Numbered from the stretch's first letter, positions 8,460-16,842 are shown. The stretch: DNA of 64,000 nucleotides from Amycolatopsis anabasis (GCF_009765355.1 NZ_VTHK01000019.1:1-64000), one strand, 5' to 3'. Numbers and translations: made by a program. Notes: generated from the letters alone by a model not told the origin.

Positions 8460-9227
8460 CTAGAGGGGTGTCACGTAGGCGCCGGAAATGCCGCCGTCCA
8501 CCAGGAACTGCGAAGCCGTCATGAACGAGGAATCGTCGCTGGCCAGGAAGGCGACCGCGGCCGCGATTTCCTCCGGCTCGGCGAACCGGCCCATCGGCAC
8601 GTGCACCAACCGGCGCGCCGCCCGCTCCGGATCCTTGGCGAACAGCTCCTTGAGCAGCGGGGTGTTCACCGGCCCCGGGCACAGCGCGTTGACCCGGATG
8701 CCCTCCCGGGCGAACTGCACGCCGAGTTCGCGGCTCATCGACAGCACACCGCCCTTGGACGCGGTGTAGGAGATCTGCGAGGTCGCCGCACCCATGACCG
8801 CGACGAACGACGCGGTGTTGATGATCGACCCCTTGCCCTGCCGCCGCATGTGCGGGATCGCGTACTTGCAGCACAGGTAGACCGAGGTCAGGTTGACCTG
8901 CTGCACCTTCTGCCACGCCTCGATCCCGGTGGTGAGGATCGAGTCGTCCTCCGGCGGGGAGATCCCGGCGTTGTTGAAGGCGATGTCGACCGAGCCGAAC
9001 CGGTCGGCCGCGGTCTGGAACAGCGCTTCGACCTCGGTCTCGCTGGTCACGTCGGTCGCCACGAACTCGCCGCCCACCTCGTCGGCCGCGGCCTTGCCCG
9101 CGTCGGGGTCGACGTCCGCGACGACGACCTTGGCGCCCTCGCTCGCGAGCCTGCGCGCCGAGGCCAGCCCGATTCCGCTGCCGCCGCCGGTGATCACCGC
9201 GACCCGGCCGGTCAAACGTTCCGCCAT
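8460..9227 (-). CDS. SDR family NAD(P)-dependent oxidoreductase
   Basis: A classical short-chain dehydrogenase of 255 residues. The cofactor motif TGGGSGIG is at residues 13-20, NNAG near 86, and the catalytic Ser140, Tyr154 and Lys158 (YTASK) are present. Asp38 after the second strand favours NAD over NADP. It is the last gene of a minus-strand operon (GS-like ligase, amidotransferase hydrolase, aldehyde dehydrogenase, SDR), 3 bases after the aldehyde dehydrogenase start region ends. In that setting I infer it oxidises the alcohol of a gamma-glutamylated amino-alcohol to the aldehyde. The sequence alone does not fix the substrate. Confidence 0.9.
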   Translation of the reverse strand: MAERLTGRVAVITGGGSGIGLASARRLASEGAKVVVADVDPDAGKAAADEVGGEFVATDVTSETEVEALFQTAADRFGSVDIAFNNAGISPPEDDSILTTGIEAWQKVQQVNLTSVYLCCKYAIPHMRRQGKGSIINTASFVAVMGAATSQISYTASKGGVLSMSRELGVQFAREGIRVNALCPGPVNTPLLKELFAKDPERAARRLVHVPMGRFAEPEEIAAAVAFLASDDSSFMTASQFLVDGGISGAYVTPL

Positions 9228-9230
9228 TGC

Positions 9231-10598
9231 TCATTCCTCCGTGCTGATGAAAACGTTCTTGGTTTCGGTGAAGGCCTCGACCGCGTCCGGGCCGAGTTCC
9301 CGGCCGAGGCCGGACTGCTTGAACCCGCCGAACGGGGTCCAGTAACGCACCGAGGAGTGCGAGTTGACCGACAGGTTGCCCGCCTCGACCCCGCGGGAGA
9401 CCCGCAGCGCGCGGCCCACGTCCGAGGTCCAGATCGAGCCGGACAGCCCGTACTCGGTGTCGTTGGCCTGCGCGATCGCGTCCGCCTCGGTCTCGAACGG
9501 CTGGACGGCCACCACCGGGCCGAAGATCTCTTCGGTGACCAGCGGATCGGCCGGGGACTTCGGCAGCACCACGGTCGGCGGGAACCAGAACCCGGGGCCT
9601 TCCGGCGCACTCCCCCGGAAGGCCACTGGTGTGTCGGGAGCCAAGTAGGAGGCGACTTTTTCGAGGTGCTGCGCGGAGATCAGCGGGCCCATCTCGGTGG
9701 CCTCGGCGCCCGGGTCACCGACGACCACGCCCTTGACCGCGGGTTCGAGCAGTTCCAGGAACTTCTCGTAGACGCTGGCCTGCACCAGGATCCGCGACCG
9801 GGCGCAGCAGTCCTGGCCCGCGTTGTCGAACACGCCGTACGGCGCGGTGGCGGCGGCCTTCGCCAGGTCGGCGTCGGCGAACACGATGTTCGCGTTCTTG
9901 CCGCCCAGTTCGAGGGTCACCCGCTTCACCCGGGCCGCGCATCCGGCCATGATCTGCTTGCCGACCTCGGTGGAACCGGTGAACACCACCTTGCGCACGC
10001 CCGCGTGCTCGACGAACCGCTGCCCGACCACGGACCCCTTGCCGGGCAGCACCTGGAAGACGTCCTCGGGAATCCCGGCCTCGCGGGCGAGTTCGGCGAG
10101 CCGCAGCGCGGTGAGCGGGGTCAGCTCGGCCGGTTTCAGCACCACCGTGTTCCCGGCGGCCAGCGCGGGCGCGAAACCCCAACCGGCGATCGGCATCGGG
10201 AAGTTCCACGGCACGATCACGCCGACCACGCCGAGCGGTTCGGCGAAGGTGACGTTCACCCCGCCGGGCACCGGGATCTGCTTGCCCAGCAGGCGCTCCG
10301 GCGCCGCCGAGTAGTAGTGCAGCACGTCCCGGACGTTGCCCGCCTCCCAGCGGGCGTTGCCGATGGTGTGCCCGGAGTTGGTGACCTCCAGCCGCGCCAG
10401 GTTCTCCAGATCGGCGTCCACGGCATCGGCGAACCGGCGCAGCAGCCGGGCCCGGTCCCCGGGCGCCACCGCGCGCCAGGCGGGCAGCGCCGCCTGGGCT
10501 CGCGCGATCGCGGCGTCGGTCTCCTCGGCCGAGGTGAGCGCGACCGAGCGCACCACCTCCTCGGTCGCCGGGTTGATCACGTCGAACGTGCTGCTCAT
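9231..10598 (-). CDS. NAD(P)-dependent aldehyde dehydrogenase
   Basis: A 455-residue ALDH superfamily enzyme with catalytic Cys264 (NAGQDCC), general base Glu230 (LELGGKNANI) and the cofactor segments PWNFP and FTGST. It is a little shorter than the usual 475-495 residues, mainly at the N terminus. Its ATG overlaps the amidotransferase stop (ATGA). In gamma-glutamyl pathways the matching enzyme (PuuC or its ethanolamine-pathway counterpart) oxidises a gamma-glutamyl aminoaldehyde to the acid. Operon position supports that role; family membership alone would not. Confidence 0.92.
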   Translation of the reverse strand: MSSTFDVINPATEEVVRSVALTSAEETDAAIARAQAALPAWRAVAPGDRARLLRRFADAVDADLENLARLEVTNSGHTIGNARWEAGNVRDVLHYYSAAPERLLGKQIPVPGGVNVTFAEPLGVVGVIVPWNFPMPIAGWGFAPALAAGNTVVLKPAELTPLTALRLAELAREAGIPEDVFQVLPGKGSVVGQRFVEHAGVRKVVFTGSTEVGKQIMAGCAARVKRVTLELGGKNANIVFADADLAKAAATAPYGVFDNAGQDCCARSRILVQASVYEKFLELLEPAVKGVVVGDPGAEATEMGPLISAQHLEKVASYLAPDTPVAFRGSAPEGPGFWFPPTVVLPKSPADPLVTEEIFGPVVAVQPFETEADAIAQANDTEYGLSGSIWTSDVGRALRVSRGVEAGNLSVNSHSSVRYWTPFGGFKQSGLGRELGPDAVEAFTETKNVFISTEE

Positions 10599-11314
10599 GT
10601 GCTGCCCTTCTCCTTCGCGGCCTCGACCAGGGCCGCGAAGAGCCGTACGTCGTCACTGTCCTGTTCCGGATGCCATTGCACCCCGAGCACGAACGGCTCG
10701 CCGGGCAGCTCGAGCGCCTCGATCGTGCCGTCCCGCGCCCAGCCGGAGGCGACCAGCCCGTCGCCGATCCGGTCGACGGCCTGGTGGTGGTAACACCGGC
10801 CCTTGGTCTCCGCGCCGAGGATCGCGGCGGCGCGCGTGCCCGCGGCCAGCGTGATCGTGCTGGTGCCGTACACCGCCCGGGCGGGCTGGTGGTCGACGCT
10901 GCCGCTGACCTCGGGCAGGTGCTGGGTGAGCGTGCCGCCGCGGGCCACGTTGAGCACCTCCATCCCGCGGCACACCCCGAGCACCGGGATTCCCGCGTTG
11001 ATCGCGGCGTCGAGCAGGGCGAATTCGAAGACGTCCCGCTCGGGCCGGGTGTAGGTCGTCTCGTGCGGTTCCTGGCCGTACCGGGACGGCTCGATATCCG
11101 CCCCGCCGACCAGCACCAGACCGTCCACAGCGGACACCAGCTCGGCGTAGGCGTCGGTCACCGGGGGCAGCAGCACCGGTACTCCCCCCGCGTGGACCAC
11201 GCAGTCGGTGTAGACCCGGTGCAACAGGATCGCCTCGGTGTCCCACACCCCGAACGTCGCCGGTTCGGCGTAGGCGGTGAGCCCGATCAGGGGCTTAGAG
11301 ACGTTCGAAGCCAC
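10595..11314 (-). CDS. gamma-glutamyl amide hydrolase, class I glutamine amidotransferase (PuuD-like)
   Basis: A 239-residue peptidase C26/GATase1-fold protein with a full triad: nucleophile Cys115 in VLGVCRGME, His215 and Glu217 in VQWHPEQ. The oxyanion and substrate region GGADIEPSRYG is typical of gamma-glutamyl-GABA hydrolases. It would cleave the gamma-glutamyl group from the oxidised product, returning glutamate. It overlaps the ligase gene by 20 bases and the aldehyde dehydrogenase by 4, so the three are translationally coupled. Confidence 0.9.
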   Translation of the reverse strand: MASNVSKPLIGLTAYAEPATFGVWDTEAILLHRVYTDCVVHAGGVPVLLPPVTDAYAELVSAVDGLVLVGGADIEPSRYGQEPHETTYTRPERDVFEFALLDAAINAGIPVLGVCRGMEVLNVARGGTLTQHLPEVSGSVDHQPARAVYGTSTITLAAGTRAAAILGAETKGRCYHHQAVDRIGDGLVASGWARDGTIEALELPGEPFVLGVQWHPEQDSDDVRLFAALVEAAKEKGST

Positions 11315-12659
11315 GGATGCGCTCCCAATCGGTCACGGCGGCGTCGAAGGCGGCCAGTTCGACCCGCGCTGCGTTCAGGTAGTGCTCGACGACCTCGTCG
11401 CCGAAGGCCTGGCGGGCCAGCTTGCTCTCGGCCAGCGCCGCGGTCGCGTCCCGCAGGGTCGTCGGGACCGTCGGTTTGCCGGAGTTGTACGCGTTGCCGG
11501 CCAGTTCGGGCTCCAGCGGCAGCTCGTTCTCGATGCCGTGCAGCCCGGCGGCGATCAGCGCGGCCACCGCGAGGTAGGGATTCACGTCCCCGCCGGGCAC
11601 CCGGTTCTCCACCCGCAGCGAGTCACCGTGCCCGACCACGCGCAGCGCGCAGGTCCGGTTGTCGGTGCCCCAGGCGACCGCGGTCGGCGCGAAACTACCC
11701 GGGACGAACCGCTTGTAGGAGTTCACGTTCGGCGCGAAGAAGTAGGTCAGCTCGCGCAACCCGGCCAGTTGCCCGGCGAGGAAGTGCTCCATCAGCGGGG
11801 AGAATCCGCCGGGCCGGTCGCCCGCGAGCACCGCGTCCCCCTCGGTCGAGCGCAGGCTGATGTGGATGTGACACGAGTTCCCCTCACGTTCGTTGTACTT
11901 GGCCATGAACGTGAGGCTCTTGCCTTCCTGCGCCGCGATCTCCTTGGCGCCGGTCTTGTAGATGCTGTGGTTGTCGCAAGTGGACAGAGCCTCGGCATAG
12001 CGGAAGGCGATCTCCTGCTGCCCGGGATTGCACTCGCCCTTCGCCGATTCGACGTAGAGCCCGGCGCCGGACATCGCGTTGCGGATCCGGCGCAGCAGCG
12101 GTTCCAGCCGCGCGGTGCCGAGCATCGAGTAGTCCACGTTGTACTGGTTGGCCGGGGTCAGGTCCCGGTAGCCCCGCTGCCACGCCTGCTCGTAGCTGTC
12201 GTCGAAGACGATGAATTCCAGTTCGGTGCCGACGAACGCGGCCAGCCCGCGCTCGGCGAGCCGGTCGAGCTGGCGCCGCAGGACCTGCCGGGGCGAAGCC
12301 GGGACCTCGCCACCCTGCACCCATTCGACGTCGCAGAGGACCAGCGCGGTGCCCTCGTGCCAGGGGATCTCGCGCAGCGTGCCGAGGTCGGGCCGCAGCA
12401 CGAAGTCGCCGTAGCCCCGCTCCCACGACGACATCCGGTAGCCGTCGACGGTGTTCATGTCGACATCGACGGCGAGCAGGTAGTTGCACGCCTCGGTCGC
12501 GTGGGACACGACCTCGTTGAGGAAGTACTCGGCCGAACACCGCTTGCCCTGCAACCGGCCCTGCATATCGGTCATGGCGACCAGCACGGTGTCCACGCTG
12601 CCCGCTTCGACCAGCTCACGCAGCCGGTCCAGCGTGAGCATGCCTCTCCTGCTTCCCAT
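11295..12659 (-). CDS. gamma-glutamyl amine ligase, glutamine synthetase family (GlnA3/GlnA4-like)
   Basis: At 454 residues this belongs to the short glutamine-synthetase branch that joins glutamate to amines (PuuA, GlnA3, GlnA4, IpuC), not to ammonia. It keeps the ATP/metal-binding blocks FVGTELEFIVFDDSYEQAW, SCHIHISL and VPGGDVNPYLAVAALI. I see no adenylylation-tyrosine segment of the housekeeping enzyme. First gene of the operon, divergent from an ethanolamine-type permease. Streptomyces GlnA4 makes gamma-glutamylethanolamide and GlnA3 makes gamma-glutamylpolyamines; the permease and the SDR favour ethanolamine or another amino-alcohol here. Confidence 0.88.
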   Translation of the reverse strand: MGSRRGMLTLDRLRELVEAGSVDTVLVAMTDMQGRLQGKRCSAEYFLNEVVSHATEACNYLLAVDVDMNTVDGYRMSSWERGYGDFVLRPDLGTLREIPWHEGTALVLCDVEWVQGGEVPASPRQVLRRQLDRLAERGLAAFVGTELEFIVFDDSYEQAWQRGYRDLTPANQYNVDYSMLGTARLEPLLRRIRNAMSGAGLYVESAKGECNPGQQEIAFRYAEALSTCDNHSIYKTGAKEIAAQEGKSLTFMAKYNEREGNSCHIHISLRSTEGDAVLAGDRPGGFSPLMEHFLAGQLAGLRELTYFFAPNVNSYKRFVPGSFAPTAVAWGTDNRTCALRVVGHGDSLRVENRVPGGDVNPYLAVAALIAAGLHGIENELPLEPELAGNAYNSGKPTVPTTLRDATAALAESKLARQAFGDEVVEHYLNAARVELAAFDAAVTDWERIRGFERL

Positions 12660-12721
12660 CGCGAACCAGCCTTCCGCCCAAGTCGCCGTTTAAAGGATCA
12701 AATCAGACCCATTGAGCACTC

Positions 12722-12766
12722 GTCAACTCTTGACAACAACACCGCGTTGTCTGACCCTTTGACAAC
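12722..12766. promoter_or_regulatory. candidate operator/promoter region with GACAAC/GTTGTC half-sites
   Basis: Between the ligase and permease genes the half-site occurs three times in alternating orientation: GACAAC at 12732, GTTGTC at 12746 and GACAAC at 12761, spaced 8 and 9 bases. GTCAACTCTTGAC at 12722-12734 adds another small palindrome. Two TTGACA -35-like hexamers are embedded. This is a plausible operator for the AsnC-type regulator encoded downstream of the permease, acting on both divergent units. Repeats are seen; the regulator is inferred. Confidence 0.5.
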
Positions 12767-12800
12767 CCCAAAGGACTGTCCACAACCCATTGGAGTCCAG

Positions 12801-14240
12801 ATGGCCGAGCGCAATGTCGAGTACCGCAAGGTCGACGCCGATTATCTCGAACATCGGCAACTTCGCCGGGGCGCCGCGGGCTGGCTGCTGCTGGCCGGGC
12901 TCGGCGTCTCGTACGTGATCTCGGGTGACTTCGCGGGCTGGAACTTCGGCCTGGAGAAGGGTGGCTGGGGCGGGCTGCTGATCGCGACCGTGCTGATGGC
13001 GGTGATGTACGGCTGCATGGTGTTCGGCCTGGCCGAGATGTCGTCGGCGTTGCCGGTGGCGGGCGCGGGCTACGGTTTCGCGCGGCGCGCGCTCGGCCCG
13101 CTCGGCGGGTTCGCCACCGGGGTCGCGATCCTCATCGAGTACTCGATCGCGCCGGCGGCGATCGCGACGTTCATCGGTTCGTACGTGGAGACCCTGGGCC
13201 TGTTCGGGCTGACCAACAGCTGGCCGGTGTACCTCGCGTGTTACTTGATCTTCATCGGCATCCACCTGCGGGGGGTGGGCGAGGCGCTGCGGGTCATGTT
13301 CGTGATCACCGCGGTCGCCGTGATCGCGCTGATCGCGTTCGTCGCCGGGATGATCCCGAAGTTCTCCGCCGACAAGCTGTTCGACATCGTCCCGACGGAC
13401 GCCGCCGGGGCGAGCACCTTCCTGCCCTTCGGCATCACCGGGGTGCTGGCCGCGCTGGTCTACGGCATCTGGTTCTTCCTGGCCGTGGAGGGCGTGCCGC
13501 TGGCCGCCGAGGAGGCGCGCGATCCGAAGCGCGACATGCCGCGCGGCATCATCGCCGCCATGGGCGCGCTGGTCGTGTTCGCCGCCCTGATCCTGCTGGT
13601 CGCCCCGGGCGGCGCGGGGTCGAAAACGATTGCGACCTCGGGCAATCCGCTCCCGGAGGCGGTCCGGGCGGCGTACGGCGGGGACAACGCGCTCGCCCAG
13701 ATCGTCAACTACGTCGGCCTGGCGGGCCTGGTCGCGAGCTTCTTCTCGATCATTTACGCCTACTCCCGCCAGCTGTTCGCGCTGTCCCGCGCCGGGTACC
13801 TGCCCCGCTGGCTGTCCCGGACCGGCAAGCGCAAGACGCCGTACCTGGCCCTGATCGTCCCCGGCACCATAGGTTTCGTCCTGGCGACGGCCACGAAGGA
13901 CGGCGCCCTGCTGATCAACATCGCGGTCTTCGGCGCGACGGTGTCGTACGTGCTGCTGAACCTGTCCCATATCGTGCTGCGCGTTCGCGAACCCGGCCTG
14001 GACCGTCCTTATCGGACTCCCGGCGGCGTGGTGACCACCGGGATCGCCCTGGTCCTGGCGGTCGCCGCGGTGATCGCCACCTTCTTCGTCGACGAGGTCG
14101 CCGCCGCGATCACGGCCGCCATCTTCGTCGCCGCGCTCGCCTACTTCTGGTTCTACAGCCGCCACCGCCTGGTCGCTTCCGCGCCGGAGGAGGAATTCGC
14201 CGCCATTGAAAAAGCGGAGTCCGAACTCGCCGACGGCTGA
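12801..14240 (+). CDS. APC-family permease, ethanolamine-permease-like
   Basis: A 479-residue integral membrane protein with about 12 hydrophobic segments. The N-terminal block GWLLLAGLGVSYVISGDFAG followed by WNFGLEKGGWGG is the signature of ethanolamine permeases (Eat) in the APC superfamily. Other APC features are the AEMSSALPVAGAGYGFARR and RQLFALSRAGYLPRWLS segments. I use the ATG at 12801 (MAERNVEYRKVDADYL), with GGAG 7 bases upstream; a longer in-frame extension would be antisense to the ligase gene. It would import the amine substrate for the divergent gamma-glutamyl pathway. Confidence 0.9.
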   Translation: MAERNVEYRKVDADYLEHRQLRRGAAGWLLLAGLGVSYVISGDFAGWNFGLEKGGWGGLLIATVLMAVMYGCMVFGLAEMSSALPVAGAGYGFARRALGPLGGFATGVAILIEYSIAPAAIATFIGSYVETLGLFGLTNSWPVYLACYLIFIGIHLRGVGEALRVMFVITAVAVIALIAFVAGMIPKFSADKLFDIVPTDAAGASTFLPFGITGVLAALVYGIWFFLAVEGVPLAAEEARDPKRDMPRGIIAAMGALVVFAALILLVAPGGAGSKTIATSGNPLPEAVRAAYGGDNALAQIVNYVGLAGLVASFFSIIYAYSRQLFALSRAGYLPRWLSRTGKRKTPYLALIVPGTIGFVLATATKDGALLINIAVFGATVSYVLLNLSHIVLRVREPGLDRPYRTPGGVVTTGIALVLAVAAVIATFFVDEVAAAITAAIFVAALAYFWFYSRHRLVASAPEEEFAAIEKAESELADG

Positions 14241-14276
14241 CAGCGAAAGCACGTCGGCGGCGTTAGCATCCACCAC

Positions 14277-14729
14277 GTGGATGACATCGACCGGCGACTG
14301 CTCGCGCTGCTGCAGCAGGACGCGACCCTGGCCTACGCCACACTCGGCCAAGCGGTGGGACTTTCCGCGGGCGCCGTGCACGAACGGGTGCGCAAGCTCC
14401 GCGAAAGAGGCATCATCCGCAGCACCACCGTCGACGTCGATCCGTCGGCACTGGGTCTGGGCATCCTCGCGTTCGTCCTGATCGAGTCGAACGCCTGGCT
14501 GGGCGAGCGGTCCACGGCCGACGCGCTGGCCGCGATCCCCGAGGTCTGCGAAGCCCATGTCGTCGCGGGAAGCGCTTCCATCCTGGTCAAGATCCGCACG
14601 ACGAGCACGGAGAACCTCCAGGTTGTCCTCAAGAAGCTGTTCGAGATCGACGGCGTGACCGGAACTCATGCCATTCTGTCCCTGGAAACGTTCTTCGAGC
14701 GCCCCGCCGGGCCACCGACGGAGAGGTAG
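14277..14729 (+). CDS. Lrp/AsnC family transcriptional regulator
   Basis: The 150-residue protein has an N-terminal winged HTH (about residues 2-55, DDIDRRLLALLQQDATLAY and GLSAGAVHERVRKLRERGI) and a C-terminal RAM/AsnC ligand-binding domain (about 65-140). It starts with GTG 36 bases after the permease stop. Its position after the permease and before an amidohydrolase suggests local control of the amine pathway, with the GACAAC/GTTGTC repeats upstream of the permease as likely sites. The ligand is unknown. Confidence 0.88.
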   Translation: MDDIDRRLLALLQQDATLAYATLGQAVGLSAGAVHERVRKLRERGIIRSTTVDVDPSALGLGILAFVLIESNAWLGERSTADALAAIPEVCEAHVVAGSASILVKIRTTSTENLQVVLKKLFEIDGVTGTHAILSLETFFERPAGPPTER

Positions 14730-14735
14730 GGACCG

Positions 14736-15554
14736 ATGCCGCCCGAGATCGTCGACGTCTGGATGCAGCACCCCAACCAGCGCTTCATGGCTGCGCCCTG
14801 GCTGGAATCCCTGCTCCGCTGGACCAATCAATCTCGCGCGGTCCCCCTGGTCGCCCAGACCTTGGGCGCGATGGACGAAGCCGGTGTCCGGTTCGGCCTG
14901 CTGTCCGCCTGGCATTCCCCGCAGGGCGCGCTGATCTCCAACGACGAGGTCGCCGAACTCGTCGAAGCCCATCCCGATCGGTTCGCCGGTGTCGCCACGG
15001 TCGACCTCACCAACCCCGTCGCCGCCGTCCGCGAGATCCGCCGCTGCGTCCGCGATCTCGGTTTCGTCGCCGTCCGGGTCGTGCCGTGGTTGTGGAACCT
15101 CCCGCCCAACGACCGCCGCTACTACCCGGTGTACGTCGCCTGCGTCGAGGAGGATGTCCCGTTCTGCACCCAGATCGGACACACCGGCCCCCTCTGCCCT
15201 TCGGAACCCGGCCGCCCGATCCCCTATCTCGACGAGGTCCTCCTCGATTTCCCGGATCTCGTGGTGGTCGGCGGCCACGTCGGCTACCCGTGGATGGCGG
15301 AGGTCCTTTCGCTGGCCACGAAGTACCCCAACTTCTACCTCGACACCTCCGCCTACGCCGTCCACCGCCTACCCCCCGAACTCGTCGACTTCATGCGCGG
15401 CCGCGGCCGCTCCCGCGTCCTGTTCGGCTCGAACTACCCGATGATCACTCCCGGCCACTGCCTGAAGCGCCTGGACGACCTCGGTCTCGACGCGGAAGCG
15501 ACCGAACTCTTCCTGGCCGGAAACGCCCGAAAGGTCTTCTCCCTGCCGGTCTAA
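14736..15554 (+). CDS. amidohydrolase_2 family TIM-barrel protein
   Basis: A 272-residue metal-dependent hydrolase or decarboxylase fold. Recognised blocks are IVDVWMQHPNQRF at the start, GFVAVRVVPWLWNLPPND, CTQIGHTGPLCPSE, VVGGHVGYPW and VLFGSNYPM. The canonical N-terminal HxH metal motif is replaced by VWMQHP, so metal binding may differ from typical ACMSD-like members. It follows the AsnC gene by 6 bases, probably in one transcript. Its role in the amine pathway is unclear; it might act on an amide or lactam side product. The stop overlaps the convergent HNH gene by 3 bases. Confidence 0.8.
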   Translation: MPPEIVDVWMQHPNQRFMAAPWLESLLRWTNQSRAVPLVAQTLGAMDEAGVRFGLLSAWHSPQGALISNDEVAELVEAHPDRFAGVATVDLTNPVAAVREIRRCVRDLGFVAVRVVPWLWNLPPNDRRYYPVYVACVEEDVPFCTQIGHTGPLCPSEPGRPIPYLDEVLLDFPDLVVVGGHVGYPWMAEVLSLATKYPNFYLDTSAYAVHRLPPELVDFMRGRGRSRVLFGSNYPMITPGHCLKRLDDLGLDAEATELFLAGNARKVFSLPV

Positions 15555-16699
15555 ACACGCGGCTCGTGGAGTGGTTCGGGTTGGCTGGCGTAAGTGCCGC
15601 CGGTGGGGGTGGTGATGGTGATGCTGCCGTCGGGTTGTGCGTCGAACCTCCATCCAGGCTGATCCTTCAGGTAGTGGTGTCGTTCGCACCAGCCGCCGAG
15701 GTTGCTCTTGTCGGTGTTTCCACCCTTGGCCCAGTCCTGGGTGTGGTCGATGTCGCCGCATTGGGCGGGCCGGTTGCATCCGGGTGCGCGGCATTCGCGG
15801 TCACGCAGGCGGATGTAGCGGTCCAGCGCTGCGGGTGGCCGGTAGCGGGTACGGCCGACATCGGCGGGCAAGCCGGTGATGGGGTCGGTGACGATCCGCC
15901 GCCAGGTGGAGTTGGCGCCGTGGGCGATCTCGCGGGCCAGTGAAGCGGAGATCGGTCCATATCCGGCCAACTGTGCGGGGTCGCTGTTCAATCCGGCCAA
16001 GGTCTGCAGATCGACATACACGAAGATGTCGGCTTTCGGGTCGCCGTGGCTGGTGCCGAGGCAGCGCTCGATCAGAATGTCGGCTCGCAACTGGCCCAAC
16101 GTGCGCGATTCATCCTTGGTCTTCCGTTTCCGGGCTTCGCGATCGATGCTGTGGTACGCCGCGCTGCCCTTTTCCACCGGCACATCCGCGACCAACGTGC
16201 ACATACCGTGGTCCTGGTGAATCAACTGAAGCTGCCGATCAGCCCGCCTGGCTTTGCACCGCGCCTCGTACCCCGCCTTGTCGACCTTGGCGATCCAGTA
16301 GTTCACCATCTTCCGCAGCGAGGACGGATTCTTCCCCTGCAACCGCGTCGCCATGATGGCATCAACCTCACCGGCCTTCTCATCGCTCAAATACCCCGTC
16401 GGCTCGGCGATCTTGGCGGCTTTCTCCTCGTCGATCACCCCACCCTCCATGGCCTTCAAGGTCTCAGGCAGCCGCGTGGTGAGCGTCCGCGCCAGCGCCA
16501 CCTTCCTCGCCGCCTTGTGCTCAGTCAACTTCAACATCCAAGCGACTTCGACAGGAACCCCACGGGATCTTCCTTGCAGGTTGTCCAATTCCGCAATAGC
16601 TCTCAACTGCCGAGCCTGCGCCCGCGCAATCACCTCCCCCTCCAACTGAATAATCTCTTTCAACTCCACAAGCCTGGTATTTATCTCCACGTCTCCCAT
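15551..16699 (-). CDS. DUF222 / HNH endonuclease (13E12 repeat family)
   Basis: A 382-residue protein: N-terminal helical DUF222 region (about 1-270) and a C-terminal HNH domain with CRAPGC, CGDIDHTQDW, GGNTDKSNL, and CERHHYLK. The zinc-type cysteines and the catalytic DHT and NxxxxCxxHH residues are all there. These proteins are multicopy in actinobacteria and often sit in variable regions; a biological role is not established. Codon use is less G/C-biased at third positions than in its neighbours (many AAG-to-AAA and TTC-to-TTT changes), which suggests later arrival. It is convergent with the amidohydrolase gene. Confidence 0.9.
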   Translation of the reverse strand: MGDVEINTRLVELKEIIQLEGEVIARAQARQLRAIAELDNLQGRSRGVPVEVAWMLKLTEHKAARKVALARTLTTRLPETLKAMEGGVIDEEKAAKIAEPTGYLSDEKAGEVDAIMATRLQGKNPSSLRKMVNYWIAKVDKAGYEARCKARRADRQLQLIHQDHGMCTLVADVPVEKGSAAYHSIDREARKRKTKDESRTLGQLRADILIERCLGTSHGDPKADIFVYVDLQTLAGLNSDPAQLAGYGPISASLAREIAHGANSTWRRIVTDPITGLPADVGRTRYRPPAALDRYIRLRDRECRAPGCNRPAQCGDIDHTQDWAKGGNTDKSNLGGWCERHHYLKDQPGWRFDAQPDGSITITTPTGGTYASQPEPLHEPRV

Positions 16700-16781
16700 T
16701 TTATCGACAACGGAAGATCAACACCCATCCCGAATGGGTGAATCGGGCACAGAAACCAACGTAACCAAACGTGCCCATTCC

Positions 16782-16842
16782 GTGGGGAACTGTCGCTGGT
16801 GACCAACGACGCAAACCAGCCTCTGGAGCGACAGTTTCCCAC
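16782..16842. repeat. 16-bp inverted repeat (one mismatch) between HNH and TetR genes
   Basis: Left arm 16782-16797 (GTGGGGAACTGTCGCT) pairs with right arm 16827-16842 with a single mismatch across a 29-base spacer, which itself contains CTGGT/ACCAG. A second small repeat, CACCCAT-N5-ATGGGTG, lies at 16722-16740. The region is non-coding. It may be the 5' stem-loop of the HNH gene, an operator for the adjacent TetR, or the end of a decayed mobile unit. Confidence 0.55.
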
